A DNA stretch of 36,171 nt from JAJZJT01 sp049964655 (GTDB lineage Bacteria > Actinomycetota > Acidimicrobiia > Acidimicrobiales > RAAP-2). The stretch spans positions 1 to 36,171 of the forward strand of contig JBMFXC010000018.1 of NCBI GenBank assembly GCA_049964655.1. Direction: 5' to 3'. Numbering within the stretch: the stretch's first letter is position 1; each line of letters starts with the position of its first letter. The notes under the pieces are model-generated. The model was not told where the DNA came from. It worked only from the letters and a program-made list of their open reading frames with translations, and ran no database searches. Positions 16,629-24,256 of the stretch are shown in pieces. The translations under genes were made by a program, and so were the position numbers.

Positions 16629-17485
16629 GACGGCGGGCCCCACAGCACGACGTCGACGTAGCGGAGGCGGGCGAGGTCGGCAAGCGGGGCAAGGGCGACC
16701 GACTCCTGCGACGAGGAGGTGCCCGTTCGGATGCCGACCACCTTGGCCACGGGGATCCCCGGCGGGTAGACGGCCCCCTGCAGCCCACTGGTGGTCATCA
16801 CCTCCCCGGCCTTCAGCGGCGCGTCGTTGGGCACGAGCGAAGCGGCCAACCGATGACCCGAGCCGTGGCCGTTCACCACCGCCAGCGACCCGGGGGAGGG
16901 TCCGTAGCGGACGCCGACCGAGGATCGCCCGTCGGTGATGAGGCGCACGACCGCCGAGTTGTGGTTGGCCTGCACGATCGAGCCGATCAGGCCTCCTTCG
17001 CCGACGACCGGCATGCCGAGCGTGGCCCCTTGGTCACGGCCGACGCTGATGGTGACCGTGGCGGCGAAGTTGCTCGGGCCGTACTCGATCACCTGAGCCG
17101 GCTCGAGGGTGAGGTTGGCGTAGTAGGGCAGGTTGTCGAGGGCGAGCAAGGCCTTCAGCTGGGTGAGGGCCTGGGTGGCATCGCTGGCCTCGGCGTCGCG
17201 CAGCTCGAGGGTGCCCAGCTCCTGGCGGAGCTTGGCGTTCTCTTGGCGGACGGCTCCGTAGTGCACCGCGCCGGCAAGGAAACTGCCGATCGGCTCGACG
17301 ATGCCGTCGACGACGGCACGAACCGGGGCGAAGGCATCGGCCGAGGTCGAACGCAGCCCCGAGGCGATCCGGTGGAACCCGCCGCGGGCGTCAAGGGTGA
17401 TGATGGCGACGGAGGCCACCACGAGGATGGCCAGCGTCACACGAGGCCGACGCGCACGACGCGCACGTCTGGACCGTCGAGGCAC
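16625..17485 (-). CDS. mreC: Rod shape-determining protein MreC
   Basis: 286 residues: a very basic N-terminus, one membrane anchor (VTLAILVVASVAIITL, residues ~16-31), a coiled-coil (VRQENAKLRQELGTLELRD) and a beta-rich extracytoplasmic domain with the family landmarks VIEYGPSNFAATVTISVG, GMPVVGEGGLIGSI and VMTTSGLQGAVYPPGIPVAKV. It links cytoplasmic MreB filaments to PBP2. The GTG at 17485, 22 nt after the mreB stop, lacks a clear Shine-Dalgarno; translation is probably coupled. Confidence 0.94.
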   Translation of the reverse strand: MPRRSRRARRARRPRVTLAILVVASVAIITLDARGGFHRIASGLRSTSADAFAPVRAVVDGIVEPIGSFLAGAVHYGAVRQENAKLRQELGTLELRDAEASDATQALTQLKALLALDNLPYYANLTLEPAQVIEYGPSNFAATVTISVGRDQGATLGMPVVGEGGLIGSIVQANHNSAVVRLITDGRSSVGVRYGPSPGSLAVVNGHGSGHRLAASLVPNDAPLKAGEVMTTSGLQGAVYPPGIPVAKVVGIRTGTSSSQESVALAPLADLARLRYVDVVLWGPPS

Positions 17486-17507
17486 CGGGGGCGAGCGGCT
17501 CGGTCGG

Positions 17508-18539
17508 TCAGCGAGCCGACGAGGTGATCAGCACCTGCTTGAGCGCTTCGAACTCCTCGAGGCACTGCCCACTGCCGATGGCAACGCAGTTGAGCGGGTC
17601 GCGCGCGATGACAATCGGCATGCCGGTCTCCTCGCTGAGGCGGCTGTCGAGGCCGTGGAGCAGCGCACCACCACCGGTCACCACGATCCCCTGCTCCATG
17701 ATGTCGGCAGCCAGCTCGGGGGGCGTACGGTCGAGGGTGACCTTGACGGCATCGACGATGGCGGCGACCGGCTCGTCGATAGCCCTGCGGATCTCCTGCG
17801 TGGAGATGACGACCGTCTTGGGCAGACCGGTGACCAGGTCACGGCCGCGGATCTCCGCGTGGAGCTCCTCCTCCAGCTCGTAGGCCGACCCCAGGGCGAT
17901 CTTGATCTCCTCGGCTGTCCGCTCGCCGAGCGCCAGGCTGTACTCCTTCTTGACGAAGGAGACGATGGCCTCGTCGAGCTCGTCCCCGCCGATGCGGATG
18001 GACTGGCTCGTCACGATGCCGCCCAGCGAGATGACCGCCACTTCGGTGGTGCCACCGCCGATGTCGACCACCATGTTGCCGGTCGGCTCGTGGACCGGGA
18101 GGCCGGCACCGATGGCCGCGGCCATGGGCTCCTCGATGATGTAGGCCTTGCGGGCCCCGGCGTACTCGGCCGCCTCCATGACCGCCCGCTGCTCGACCCC
18201 GGTGATGCCCGAGGGCACGCAGATCACCATGCGGGGCTTGGCGAACCGCCGCTGGTGGACCCGGTGGATGAAGTAGCGGAGCATCTTCTCGCAGATCTCG
18301 AAGTCGGCGATGACCCCGTCCTTCAGGGGCCGGATGGCCTGGATGTGGCTCGGGGTGCGGCCGATCATCCGCTTGGCCTCGGCGCCGACGGCCAAGGGCC
18401 GGCCGTCCTTGACGTTGACGGCGACGACAGAGGGCTCGTTCAGGATGATCCCCCGGCCGCGCACGTAGACGAGCGTGTTCGCCGTGCCGAGGTCGACGGC
18501 CATGTCGCGGCCCAGAAGGGACAGTCGGTTGTCGGGCAT
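17508..18539 (-). CDS. mreB: Actin-like rod shape-determining protein MreB
   Basis: 343 residues, complete and highly conserved: phosphate-1 loop DMAVDLGTANTLVYVRG, VVAVNVKDGRPLAVG, PLKDGVIADF, VCVPSGITGVEQRAV, the phosphate-2 motif MVVDIGGGTTEVAVISLGG, and the adenosine motif VVTGGGALLHGLD. It forms membrane-bound filaments that orient lateral wall synthesis, so a rod-shaped cell is likely. The ATG at 18539 has a GGAGAGG Shine-Dalgarno 10 nt upstream. It is the first gene of the mreBCD-mrdA group. Confidence 0.97.
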   Translation of the reverse strand: MPDNRLSLLGRDMAVDLGTANTLVYVRGRGIILNEPSVVAVNVKDGRPLAVGAEAKRMIGRTPSHIQAIRPLKDGVIADFEICEKMLRYFIHRVHQRRFAKPRMVICVPSGITGVEQRAVMEAAEYAGARKAYIIEEPMAAAIGAGLPVHEPTGNMVVDIGGGTTEVAVISLGGIVTSQSIRIGGDELDEAIVSFVKKEYSLALGERTAEEIKIALGSAYELEEELHAEIRGRDLVTGLPKTVVISTQEIRRAIDEPVAAIVDAVKVTLDRTPPELAADIMEQGIVVTGGGALLHGLDSRLSEETGMPIVIARDPLNCVAIGSGQCLEEFEALKQVLITSSAR

Positions 18540-18702
18540 CGGTGATGCACCTCTCCGTCAGGGTTCGTGCGTTACGTTGGTGACAAGCCGATGTGGTGGC
18601 CCGCCGGGCGCGGTTCCGCCCGAGCCCGGCCGTGCTCGGCCCGCCTAGAGGCTAGGGGAACGCTGCCGTCGGCACAAGAGCGGGTCGGTCGGTTGGCGCT
18701 TC

Positions 18703-18810
18703 GTGCCGGCCAGGGGTGCCGGCCAGGGGTGCCGGCCAGGGGTGCCGGCCAGGAGGCGGGGGTGCCGGCCAGGAGGCGGCTGTGGCGGCCAGGAGGCGGC
18801 AGTGGCGGTC
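18703..18810. repeat. Intergenic tandem array of 13-bp and 20-bp units
   Basis: Three perfect copies of GTGCCGGCCAGGG (18703-18715, 18716-18728, 18729-18741) run into three copies of a related 20-bp unit, GGTGCCGGCCAGGAGGCGGG with small variations (18741-18760, 18761-18780, 18781-18800), and a fragment. The longer unit looks like the 13-mer plus a 7-bp addition. Neither length is a multiple of three. Confidence 0.92.
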
Positions 18811-18821
18811 CGGTGGGGTAC

Positions 18822-18848
18822 GTCCCTGCCGAGCCAGCCGGCGGGGAC
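18822..18848 (-). terminator. Hairpin downstream of ndk
   Basis: GTCCC-x-GCCG and CGGC-x-GGGAC form a stem of nine pairs with one mismatch around a 7-nt loop, 8 nt after the ndk stop codon on the minus strand. No T-tract. It could end the folC/ndk transcript ahead of mreB. Confidence 0.4.
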
Positions 18849-18856
18849 ACCCGGAG

Positions 18857-19267
18857 TCAGGACAGCCCGGGAAAGAACAGGGCGATCTCGCGCTCGGCCG
18901 ACGCTGGCGAGTCCGAGCCGTGGACCAGGTTCTCGCCCGTCGACAGGGCGAGGTCACCTCGAATGGTGCCGGGTGCGGCCTCGACGGGGTTGGTCGCCCC
19001 CATCAGGGTACGGACCACCCGGTAGGTGTCCTCGGGCCCCTCCACCACGGCCACGAGCGCCGGGGAGCGGGTGATGAAGGCAACGAGCTCCTCGAAGAAG
19101 CCCTTGCCTTCGTGCTCCGCGTAGTGCTGCACGGCCACCTCGCGGGTGATGGTGCGCAGCTCGGCGGCAACCAGGCGCAGCCCCTTGCGTTCGAGCCGGC
19201 CCACGATCTCCCCGACGAGGCCGCGCTCGACGGCATCGGGCTTGCAGATGACCAGAGTTCGTCCCAC
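18857..19267 (-). CDS. ndk: Nucleoside diphosphate kinase
   Basis: 136 residues, the standard length. TLVICKPDAVERGLVGEIVGR opens the fold, ITREVAVQHYAEHEGKGFF and PEDTYRVVRTLMGATNP follow, and the catalytic histidine is in NLVHGSDS near residue 115. It balances NTP and dNTP pools by phosphate transfer from ATP. The GTG at 19267 is chosen because it places the conserved RTLVICKPDA two residues in; there is no Shine-Dalgarno, and a TATCCT hexamer 9 nt upstream suggests a very short leader. It lies 60 nt after folC. Confidence 0.96.
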   Translation of the reverse strand: MGRTLVICKPDAVERGLVGEIVGRLERKGLRLVAAELRTITREVAVQHYAEHEGKGFFEELVAFITRSPALVAVVEGPEDTYRVVRTLMGATNPVEAAPGTIRGDLALSTGENLVHGSDSPASAEREIALFFPGLS

Positions 19268-19276
19268 GGGTCGAGG

Positions 19277-19282
19277 AGGATA
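19277..19282 (-). promoter_or_regulatory. Putative -10 box for ndk
   Basis: TATCCT on the minus strand ends 9 nt before the ndk GTG start. The interval contains no Shine-Dalgarno (it is pyrimidine-rich). No clear -35. Confidence 0.35.
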
Positions 19283-19327
19283 GCCGACGTCTCCGACCCC
19301 AGTCGGCCTCGCCGGCACGGTGACCGG

Positions 19328-20647
19328 TCAGCTCGCGTCTGCCGCCACCGCTCGTCGAGCCTCGGCCACCACGTAGAGGGACCCGCAGGCCACCACCCGG
19401 CCGTCGCTGGCGACCCGTCCCACCGCTTCGCGTAGGGCATCGGTGGGCGCGTCGACCACGGTCACGTCCATGCCCAGGCCAGCGGCCGCTTCGGCCACCA
19501 CCGCGGCACCGAGCGCCCGGGGCGAGGGCGGGGTGCACACCACCACGGTGCGCACGCCGGCCGTCAGCAGCAGGTCGAGCATGGCCACCGGGTCGCGGCC
19601 GGAGAGCATCCCGACCACGGCGATGGTGTCTCCGGGCACCGGGAGGTCCTCGACGAGCGCCCGGGCCAGGACCGTCATCCCGGCGACGTTGTGGGCACCG
19701 TCGAGGACGACGAGCGGATGCCGACCCACTACCTCGAGACGACCGGGCACCCGGACGGCGGCGAAGGCCTGGTCGACCACCTCGGCGTCGAGGGGCGCCC
19801 CGAAGAAGGCCTCGACGGCGGCCAGCGCGCACGAGGCGTTGTCCCCCTGATGGGCACCGTGGAGCGGCACGAGCACTTCGCCATAGGCGCCACCGGGCGT
19901 GCGCAGGTCGAGGAGGCGCCCGCCGACGGCGACCCGGTTGGCCATGGTAGCGAAGTCGTCGCCCCGGACCCAGATCTCCGAGGCACCGGCGTCGCGGGCT
20001 GCCCGGCGCATCAGCGACACCAGTTCGGGCGCCGTCTCGCCGACCACGAGCCGGCTCCCCGGCTTCACGATCCCCGACTTGTCCGAGGCGATGTCCTCGA
20101 GAGTGGGACCGAGCACGTCGGTGTGGTCGTAGCTGATGTTGGTGATGACCGCCACGTCGCCGTCGGCGACGTTGGTCGAGTCCCATCGTCCGCCCACCCC
20201 CACCTCGACAACGGCCACGTCGACCGCCTCGTCGGCGAAGGAGAGGAAGGCGGCGGCCGTGAGGAGCTCGAAGCGGGTCAGCGGCTCGCTGAGCAGTGGC
20301 TCGAGCTGGGCCAGGGTCTCGAGCGCACCGACCAGTGCGTCGTCGTCGATGGGCACGCCGTGGTGGGCGATGCGCTCGTTGACCCGGTGGAGGTTCGGGC
20401 TCGTGTACGTGCCCACTGAGAGGCCTCGGGCGGCGAGCAGGGAGGTGACCATGGCCGCGGTGGACCCCTTGCCGTTGGTCCCCGTCAGATGGACGACCGG
20501 GGCGGCCTGCTGGGGATCGTCGAGCAGGTGCATGACTTCGCGCATGCGGTCGAGCGTCGGCACGGAGCGACGCGACGGCATCGCCGCTTCGAAGTTCACA
20601 TGGCCGTCGAGCCAGGCCAGTGCGTCGGCGAGGTCGTCGAAGGGCAC
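19328..20647 (-). CDS. folC: Folylpolyglutamate synthase / dihydrofolate synthase
   Basis: 439 residues of the Mur-ligase-like FolC family. The ATP loop HLTGTNGKGST is at residues 53-63, followed by the conserved YTSPNLHRVNERI, then VEVGVGGRWDSTNV and VITNISYDHTDVLGPTLEDIASDKSGIVKPG, both strong FolC signatures; the C-terminal domain contains VVLDGAHNVAGM. It adds glutamate to dihydropteroate and to reduced folates in the cytoplasm. The GTG start at 20647 has GGAG 12 nt upstream and is 22 nt after clpX. valS, which usually lies between clpX and folC in mycobacteria, is missing here. Confidence 0.95.
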   Translation of the reverse strand: MPFDDLADALAWLDGHVNFEAAMPSRRSVPTLDRMREVMHLLDDPQQAAPVVHLTGTNGKGSTAAMVTSLLAARGLSVGTYTSPNLHRVNERIAHHGVPIDDDALVGALETLAQLEPLLSEPLTRFELLTAAAFLSFADEAVDVAVVEVGVGGRWDSTNVADGDVAVITNISYDHTDVLGPTLEDIASDKSGIVKPGSRLVVGETAPELVSLMRRAARDAGASEIWVRGDDFATMANRVAVGGRLLDLRTPGGAYGEVLVPLHGAHQGDNASCALAAVEAFFGAPLDAEVVDQAFAAVRVPGRLEVVGRHPLVVLDGAHNVAGMTVLARALVEDLPVPGDTIAVVGMLSGRDPVAMLDLLLTAGVRTVVVCTPPSPRALGAAVVAEAAAGLGMDVTVVDAPTDALREAVGRVASDGRVVACGSLYVVAEARRAVAADAS

Positions 20648-20669
20648 CGCTACTGGCTCCGCGAGTCGG

Positions 20670-21953
20670 TCAGGACGCGGCGCGGCGCGTGCGCGTGCTC
20701 TTGGTGGGAGGAGCGTTGAGAGGGACGAGCGTCGGATGGACCTTGTCGAGCACGACGGCCCGGTCGACCACGCACTTGGAGACGTCCGTCCTGCTCGGCA
20801 GGTCGTACATCACCTCGAGGAGCACCTCTTCGAGGATGGCGCGGAGCCCCCGAGCCCCCGTTCCCCGCAGCAACGCCTGCTCGGCCACCGCCTCGAGGGC
20901 GTCGTCGGTGAACTCGAGCTCGACGTGGTCGAGCTCGAAGACGCGCCGGTACTGGCGGGTGAGAGCGTTCTTCGGTTCGACGAGGATGCGGATGAGCGCG
21001 TCCTTGTAGAGGTGCGACACCGCACCCACCACCGGGAGGCGACCGATGAACTCGGGGATGAGCCCGAACTTCATCAGGTCCTCGGGGAGCACGTGGCGGA
21101 GGAGCTCCGAGTCGTCCCGCTCGCTCGCCTTGCGGACCTCGGCACGGAAGCCGATCCCCTTGCGCCCGATGCGGTTCTCGATGATCTTGTCGATGCCGGC
21201 GAACGCCCCACCACAGATGAACAGGATGTTCGTGGTGTCGATCTGGATGAACTCCTGGTGGGGGTGCTTCCGCCCGCCCTGCGGCGGCACCGAGGCAGTC
21301 GTCCCCTCGAGGATCTTGAGCAGGGCCTGTTGGACGCCTTCGCCCGACACGTCACGGGTGATCGACGGGTTCTCCGATTTCCGGGCGATCTTGTCGATCT
21401 CGTCGATGTAGATGATGCCGGTCTCGGCCCGTTTGACGTCGTAGTCGGCAGCCTGGATGAGCTTGAGGAGGATGTTCTCGACGTCCTCACCCACGTAGCC
21501 CGCCTCGGTCAGTGCGGTGGCATCGGCGATGGCGAAGGGGACGTTGAGCATGCGGGCCAGCGTCTGGGCCAGCAGGGTCTTCCCACACCCGGTCGGCCCC
21601 AGCAGGAGGATGTTCGACTTGGCCAGCTCCACGTCGTTGTCGTGCGACCCGTTCCCGCCCGACTGGACCCGCTTGTAGTGGTTATAGACGGCGACGGACA
21701 GGATCTTCTTCGCGTACTCCTGCCCGATCACGTAGTCGTTCAGGAACTCGAAGATCTCCTTGGGCTTGGGCAGCTCTTCGAAGGAGACCTCACTGGTGTC
21801 GGCCAGCTCCTCGGCGATGATGTCGTTGCACAGCTCGATGCACTCGTCGCAGATGTACACACCCGGCCCGGCGATGAGCTTCTTCACCTGCTTCTGCGAC
21901 TTGCCGCAGAAGCTGCACTTCACCAGGTCCCCCCCGTCTCCGAACTTGGCCAC
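20670..21953 (-). CDS. clpX: ATP-dependent Clp protease ATP-binding subunit ClpX
   Basis: 427 residues. An N-terminal C4 zinc-binding domain (CSFCGKSQKQVKKL, CDECIELC) is followed by the AAA+ module: Walker A LLGPTGCGKTLLAQ, pore loop GYVGEDVEN, Walker B IIYIDEIDKIA, the GGAFAGI stretch, the ClpP-contacting IGF loop (RKGIGFRAEV) and the sensor-2 helix TGARGLRAILEE. It unfolds tagged substrates and feeds them to ClpP. The GTG at 21953 has GGGGAG about 7 nt upstream. A TTGACG that could be a -35 box lies further upstream without a convincing -10. The C-terminus has a short basic tail (KSTRTRRAAS). Confidence 0.97.
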   Translation of the reverse strand: MAKFGDGGDLVKCSFCGKSQKQVKKLIAGPGVYICDECIELCNDIIAEELADTSEVSFEELPKPKEIFEFLNDYVIGQEYAKKILSVAVYNHYKRVQSGGNGSHDNDVELAKSNILLLGPTGCGKTLLAQTLARMLNVPFAIADATALTEAGYVGEDVENILLKLIQAADYDVKRAETGIIYIDEIDKIARKSENPSITRDVSGEGVQQALLKILEGTTASVPPQGGRKHPHQEFIQIDTTNILFICGGAFAGIDKIIENRIGRKGIGFRAEVRKASERDDSELLRHVLPEDLMKFGLIPEFIGRLPVVGAVSHLYKDALIRILVEPKNALTRQYRRVFELDHVELEFTDDALEAVAEQALLRGTGARGLRAILEEVLLEVMYDLPSRTDVSKCVVDRAVVLDKVHPTLVPLNAPPTKSTRTRRAAS

Positions 21954-22036
21954 CTCGGCTCCCCTTGTCCTTCGTCCGCTGGATGGTGCGTCAAGACCCT
22001 ACCCGCCCGGCCCTCCCGGGCCGACCGGACGGCTCC

Positions 22037-22687
22037 TCAGGCCGCGCCGACCGCCTCGGCCGCTACGTCGCGAGCGGTGATGACCTCGTCGATCAGACCG
22101 TAGGCGACGGCCTCCTCGGCCGTCATGATGAAGTCGCGGTCGGTGTCCTTCGAGACCTTCTCGACCGACTGGCCGGTATCTGCCGCCAACATGCCGTTGA
22201 GCAGGTCGCGCATGCGCAGGATCTCCTTGGCCTGCAGCTCGATGTCGCTCGCCTGTCCTTCGACGCCACCGAAGGGCTGGTGGAGGAGGATCCGGGCGTG
22301 TGGGAGGGCGAACCGCTTCCCCCGCGTGCCGGCACCGAGCAGGACGGCAGCGGCAGACGCCGCCTGGCCGAAGCAGAAGGTGGAGGTATCGGGCTTGATG
22401 TACTTCATCGTGTCGTAGATGGCGAACAGCGCCGTGATGTCCCCGCCCGGCGAATTGATGTAGAGGTGGATGTCCTTGTCGGACTCCTCCGACTCGAGGA
22501 ACAGCAACTGGGCACAGACCAGGTTGGCCACGGCGTCGTTGATCGGCGTGCCGAGGAAGATGATCCGCTCGCGCAGCAGACGGGAGTAGAGGTCGTAGTT
22601 GCGCTCGCCACGGCTGGTCGACTCGACCACCCAGGGCACGCTGTAGGCCTGGGCGTCCAGCGGGCTCGCTGCCTGGGTCGTCCTCAC
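22037..22687 (-). CDS. clpP: ATP-dependent Clp protease proteolytic subunit ClpP
   Basis: 216 residues with the full catalytic set: serine in FGQAASAAAVLLGAG (the usual GQAASM with Ala after the Ser), histidine in ARILLHQPFGG, and the aspartate in KDTDRDFIMTAEEAVAYGLID. RIIFLGTPINDAVANLV and YINSPGGDITA are standard ClpP blocks. The N-terminus, rich in small residues, may include a propeptide. GTG at 22687 overlaps the tig stop by 4 nt. Only one clpP is present here, whereas most actinobacteria carry a clpP1-clpP2 pair at this site; a second copy elsewhere in the genome is likely but cannot be seen. Confidence 0.96.
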   Translation of the reverse strand: MRTTQAASPLDAQAYSVPWVVESTSRGERNYDLYSRLLRERIIFLGTPINDAVANLVCAQLLFLESEESDKDIHLYINSPGGDITALFAIYDTMKYIKPDTSTFCFGQAASAAAVLLGAGTRGKRFALPHARILLHQPFGGVEGQASDIELQAKEILRMRDLLNGMLAADTGQSVEKVSKDTDRDFIMTAEEAVAYGLIDEVITARDVAAEAVGAA

Positions 22688-24138
22688 TGGGAGTCCTCCT
22701 CGTCCTCACCGGCCTCGAGGGCGTCCCGTGACACGGGGTTCCCGTCCTCGTCGACCAACTGCACCGTGTCGAGCAACCAGCGCATGGCCTTCGCCTTGCG
22801 CTGCTCCGAGCGTACCGTCGGCAGGCGCCCACCCCGGTCGAGCTCGGAGCGGACCTGGTCGACCGACATGCCGAGCCGTTCGGCCATGGTGGCGAGCTCG
22901 GACGCGAGCTCCTCGTCGTCGACCTCGATCCCCTCGGCGTCCGCCACGGCCCGGAGGGCGAGGTCGAGCTTGACGCCCGTCACGGCAGCCTGACGCAGCT
23001 CGTCGATCAGCTCCTGCTCGCTGCGCCCGGTAGCGGCGACGAACTGGTCGATGGCGATGCCCTGGTGCTCGAGACGGTGCTCGAGGTCGTGGACTCGTTC
23101 GCGTAGCTCGGTCTCGACCAGCACGTCCGGCACGTCCTCGGACACCAGCTCGCAGAGGGCCTGCTCGGTCCCCTCGCTCAGCGCCCGGCGGGCCCGGAGC
23201 ACCCGCACCCGCCGGAGCCGCTCGGCGATGTCGGCACGCAGCTCGGCCACCGTGGCGAACTCGGAGGCCTCCGAGGCCCACTCGTCGGTGACCTCGGGCA
23301 GGACGAGCTCCTTGACGCTCTTCACCGTCACGGTGAAGGTGACCGGCTGTCCCTCGGCCGTGCCACTGGCCTCGCTCTCACCCGCCTGGCTCTCGCCCGG
23401 CCCCCCGAGCACGGTCTCGAAGGTGAGGGTGTCGCCGGCCGAGGCGCCACGCACCTGGTCGTCGAGCTCGGCGACGATGCCACCGCTCCCTACCTCGTAG
23501 AGGAAGTCCTCGGCGACGAGGTCGGCGTCCGGCCCGGCTTCGGCGTCCCCGGTCGCTTCGTCGCCGGGGGCCTCGTCCTCGTCGTCCCCCTCGCCGGCTG
23601 CCCCTGCGACGGGGTGACGGCGGCCCTCGATGTCGAGCGTGACCCGGTCGCCGTCCACTGCCGGCCGATCGACCTCGACGAGCTCTCCGGTGGTGGCCCG
23701 GAGCCGGTCCACCTGGTCGTCGATGTCCGCCTCGGTGACCTCCACGGCGGGCACGGTCACCACCAGACCCTGGTAGCCGGCCACCGACACGGTCGGTCGC
23801 ACGGCGACCACCGCGTCGAAGCGGACCGTGCCCGAGGGGTCGTCGCTCGTGATGTCGATCTCGGGCTGGTCGATCGGGTCGACCTCGGTGTCGGAGACCG
23901 CCTGGGCGTAGAAGGCGGGCAGTGCCTCCCTGAGCGCCTCGTCGCGCAGGGCGGCAGGCCCGCCCATGCGGGCTTCGATCACCCGCCGGGGCACCTTGCC
24001 CGGCCTGAAGCCCGGCACTCGGACCTGTCGCGCCAGCCTGCGAACCACGTCGTCGAGGGCGTCGTCGATCTCCGCCGGGTCGAGCTCGACGGAGAGGCGG
24101 ACCTTGTTGCCCTCTTCGGGCGCTGCTGTCGCTCGCAT
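22684..24138 (-). CDS. tig: Trigger factor (ribosome-bound peptidyl-prolyl isomerase/chaperone)
   Basis: 484 residues. The ribosome-binding domain has the signature VPGFRPGKVPRRVIEARMG (near residue 42). The central FKBP-type domain (DGDRVTLDIEG..FLYEVGSGGIVAELDDQVRG) is interrupted by an acidic insert of ~30 residues (EGDDEDEAPGDEATGDAEAG) and a second Gly/Glu-rich loop (GGPGESQAGESEASG). A helical C-terminal chaperone domain and an acidic tail (EAGEDEEDSQ) follow. It binds nascent chains at the ribosome exit. The ATG at 24138 has no Shine-Dalgarno; TAGACT lies 11 nt upstream. It leads the tig-clpP-clpX operon, coupling folding with degradation. Confidence 0.94.
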   Translation of the reverse strand: MRATAAPEEGNKVRLSVELDPAEIDDALDDVVRRLARQVRVPGFRPGKVPRRVIEARMGGPAALRDEALREALPAFYAQAVSDTEVDPIDQPEIDITSDDPSGTVRFDAVVAVRPTVSVAGYQGLVVTVPAVEVTEADIDDQVDRLRATTGELVEVDRPAVDGDRVTLDIEGRRHPVAGAAGEGDDEDEAPGDEATGDAEAGPDADLVAEDFLYEVGSGGIVAELDDQVRGASAGDTLTFETVLGGPGESQAGESEASGTAEGQPVTFTVTVKSVKELVLPEVTDEWASEASEFATVAELRADIAERLRRVRVLRARRALSEGTEQALCELVSEDVPDVLVETELRERVHDLEHRLEHQGIAIDQFVAATGRSEQELIDELRQAAVTGVKLDLALRAVADAEGIEVDDEELASELATMAERLGMSVDQVRSELDRGGRLPTVRSEQRKAKAMRWLLDTVQLVDEDGNPVSRDALEAGEDEEDSQ

Positions 24139-24149
24139 ACGAATAGGGA

Positions 24150-24155
24150 AGTCTA
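24150..24155 (-). promoter_or_regulatory. Putative -10 box for tig-clpP-clpX
   Basis: TAGACT on the minus strand, 11 nt before the tig ATG, identical to the hexamer before rplU. The leader would be about 4 nt or absent. No good -35 match at 16-18 bp. Confidence 0.35.
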
Positions 24156-24256
24156 CCGGCGTGGTGAGCACCGGAGGCCGTGTCCACCCGCCACGCTCCG
24201 ACGACCACCACGCCGGGCCGCCCAGGCCGACCGGAAGGTGGGGCAGGAACGGGCGC

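Larger units (their letters stand above)
18540..18856. other. 317-bp intergenic region between ndk and mreB
   Basis: No credible gene is present. It holds a hairpin just after ndk, a GC-rich direct-repeat array (18703-18810), a small inverted repeat CCTAG-AGG-CTAGG near 18645-18657, and the mreB Shine-Dalgarno. TTGTCA on the minus strand near 18580 could be a -35 box for mreB, but no matching -10 is at the right distance. Confidence 0.6.

Noticed and set aside
18703..18810. CRISPR-like array between ndk and mreB
   Set aside because: Units are directly adjacent with no unique spacers, 13-20 bp long, and there are no cas genes.
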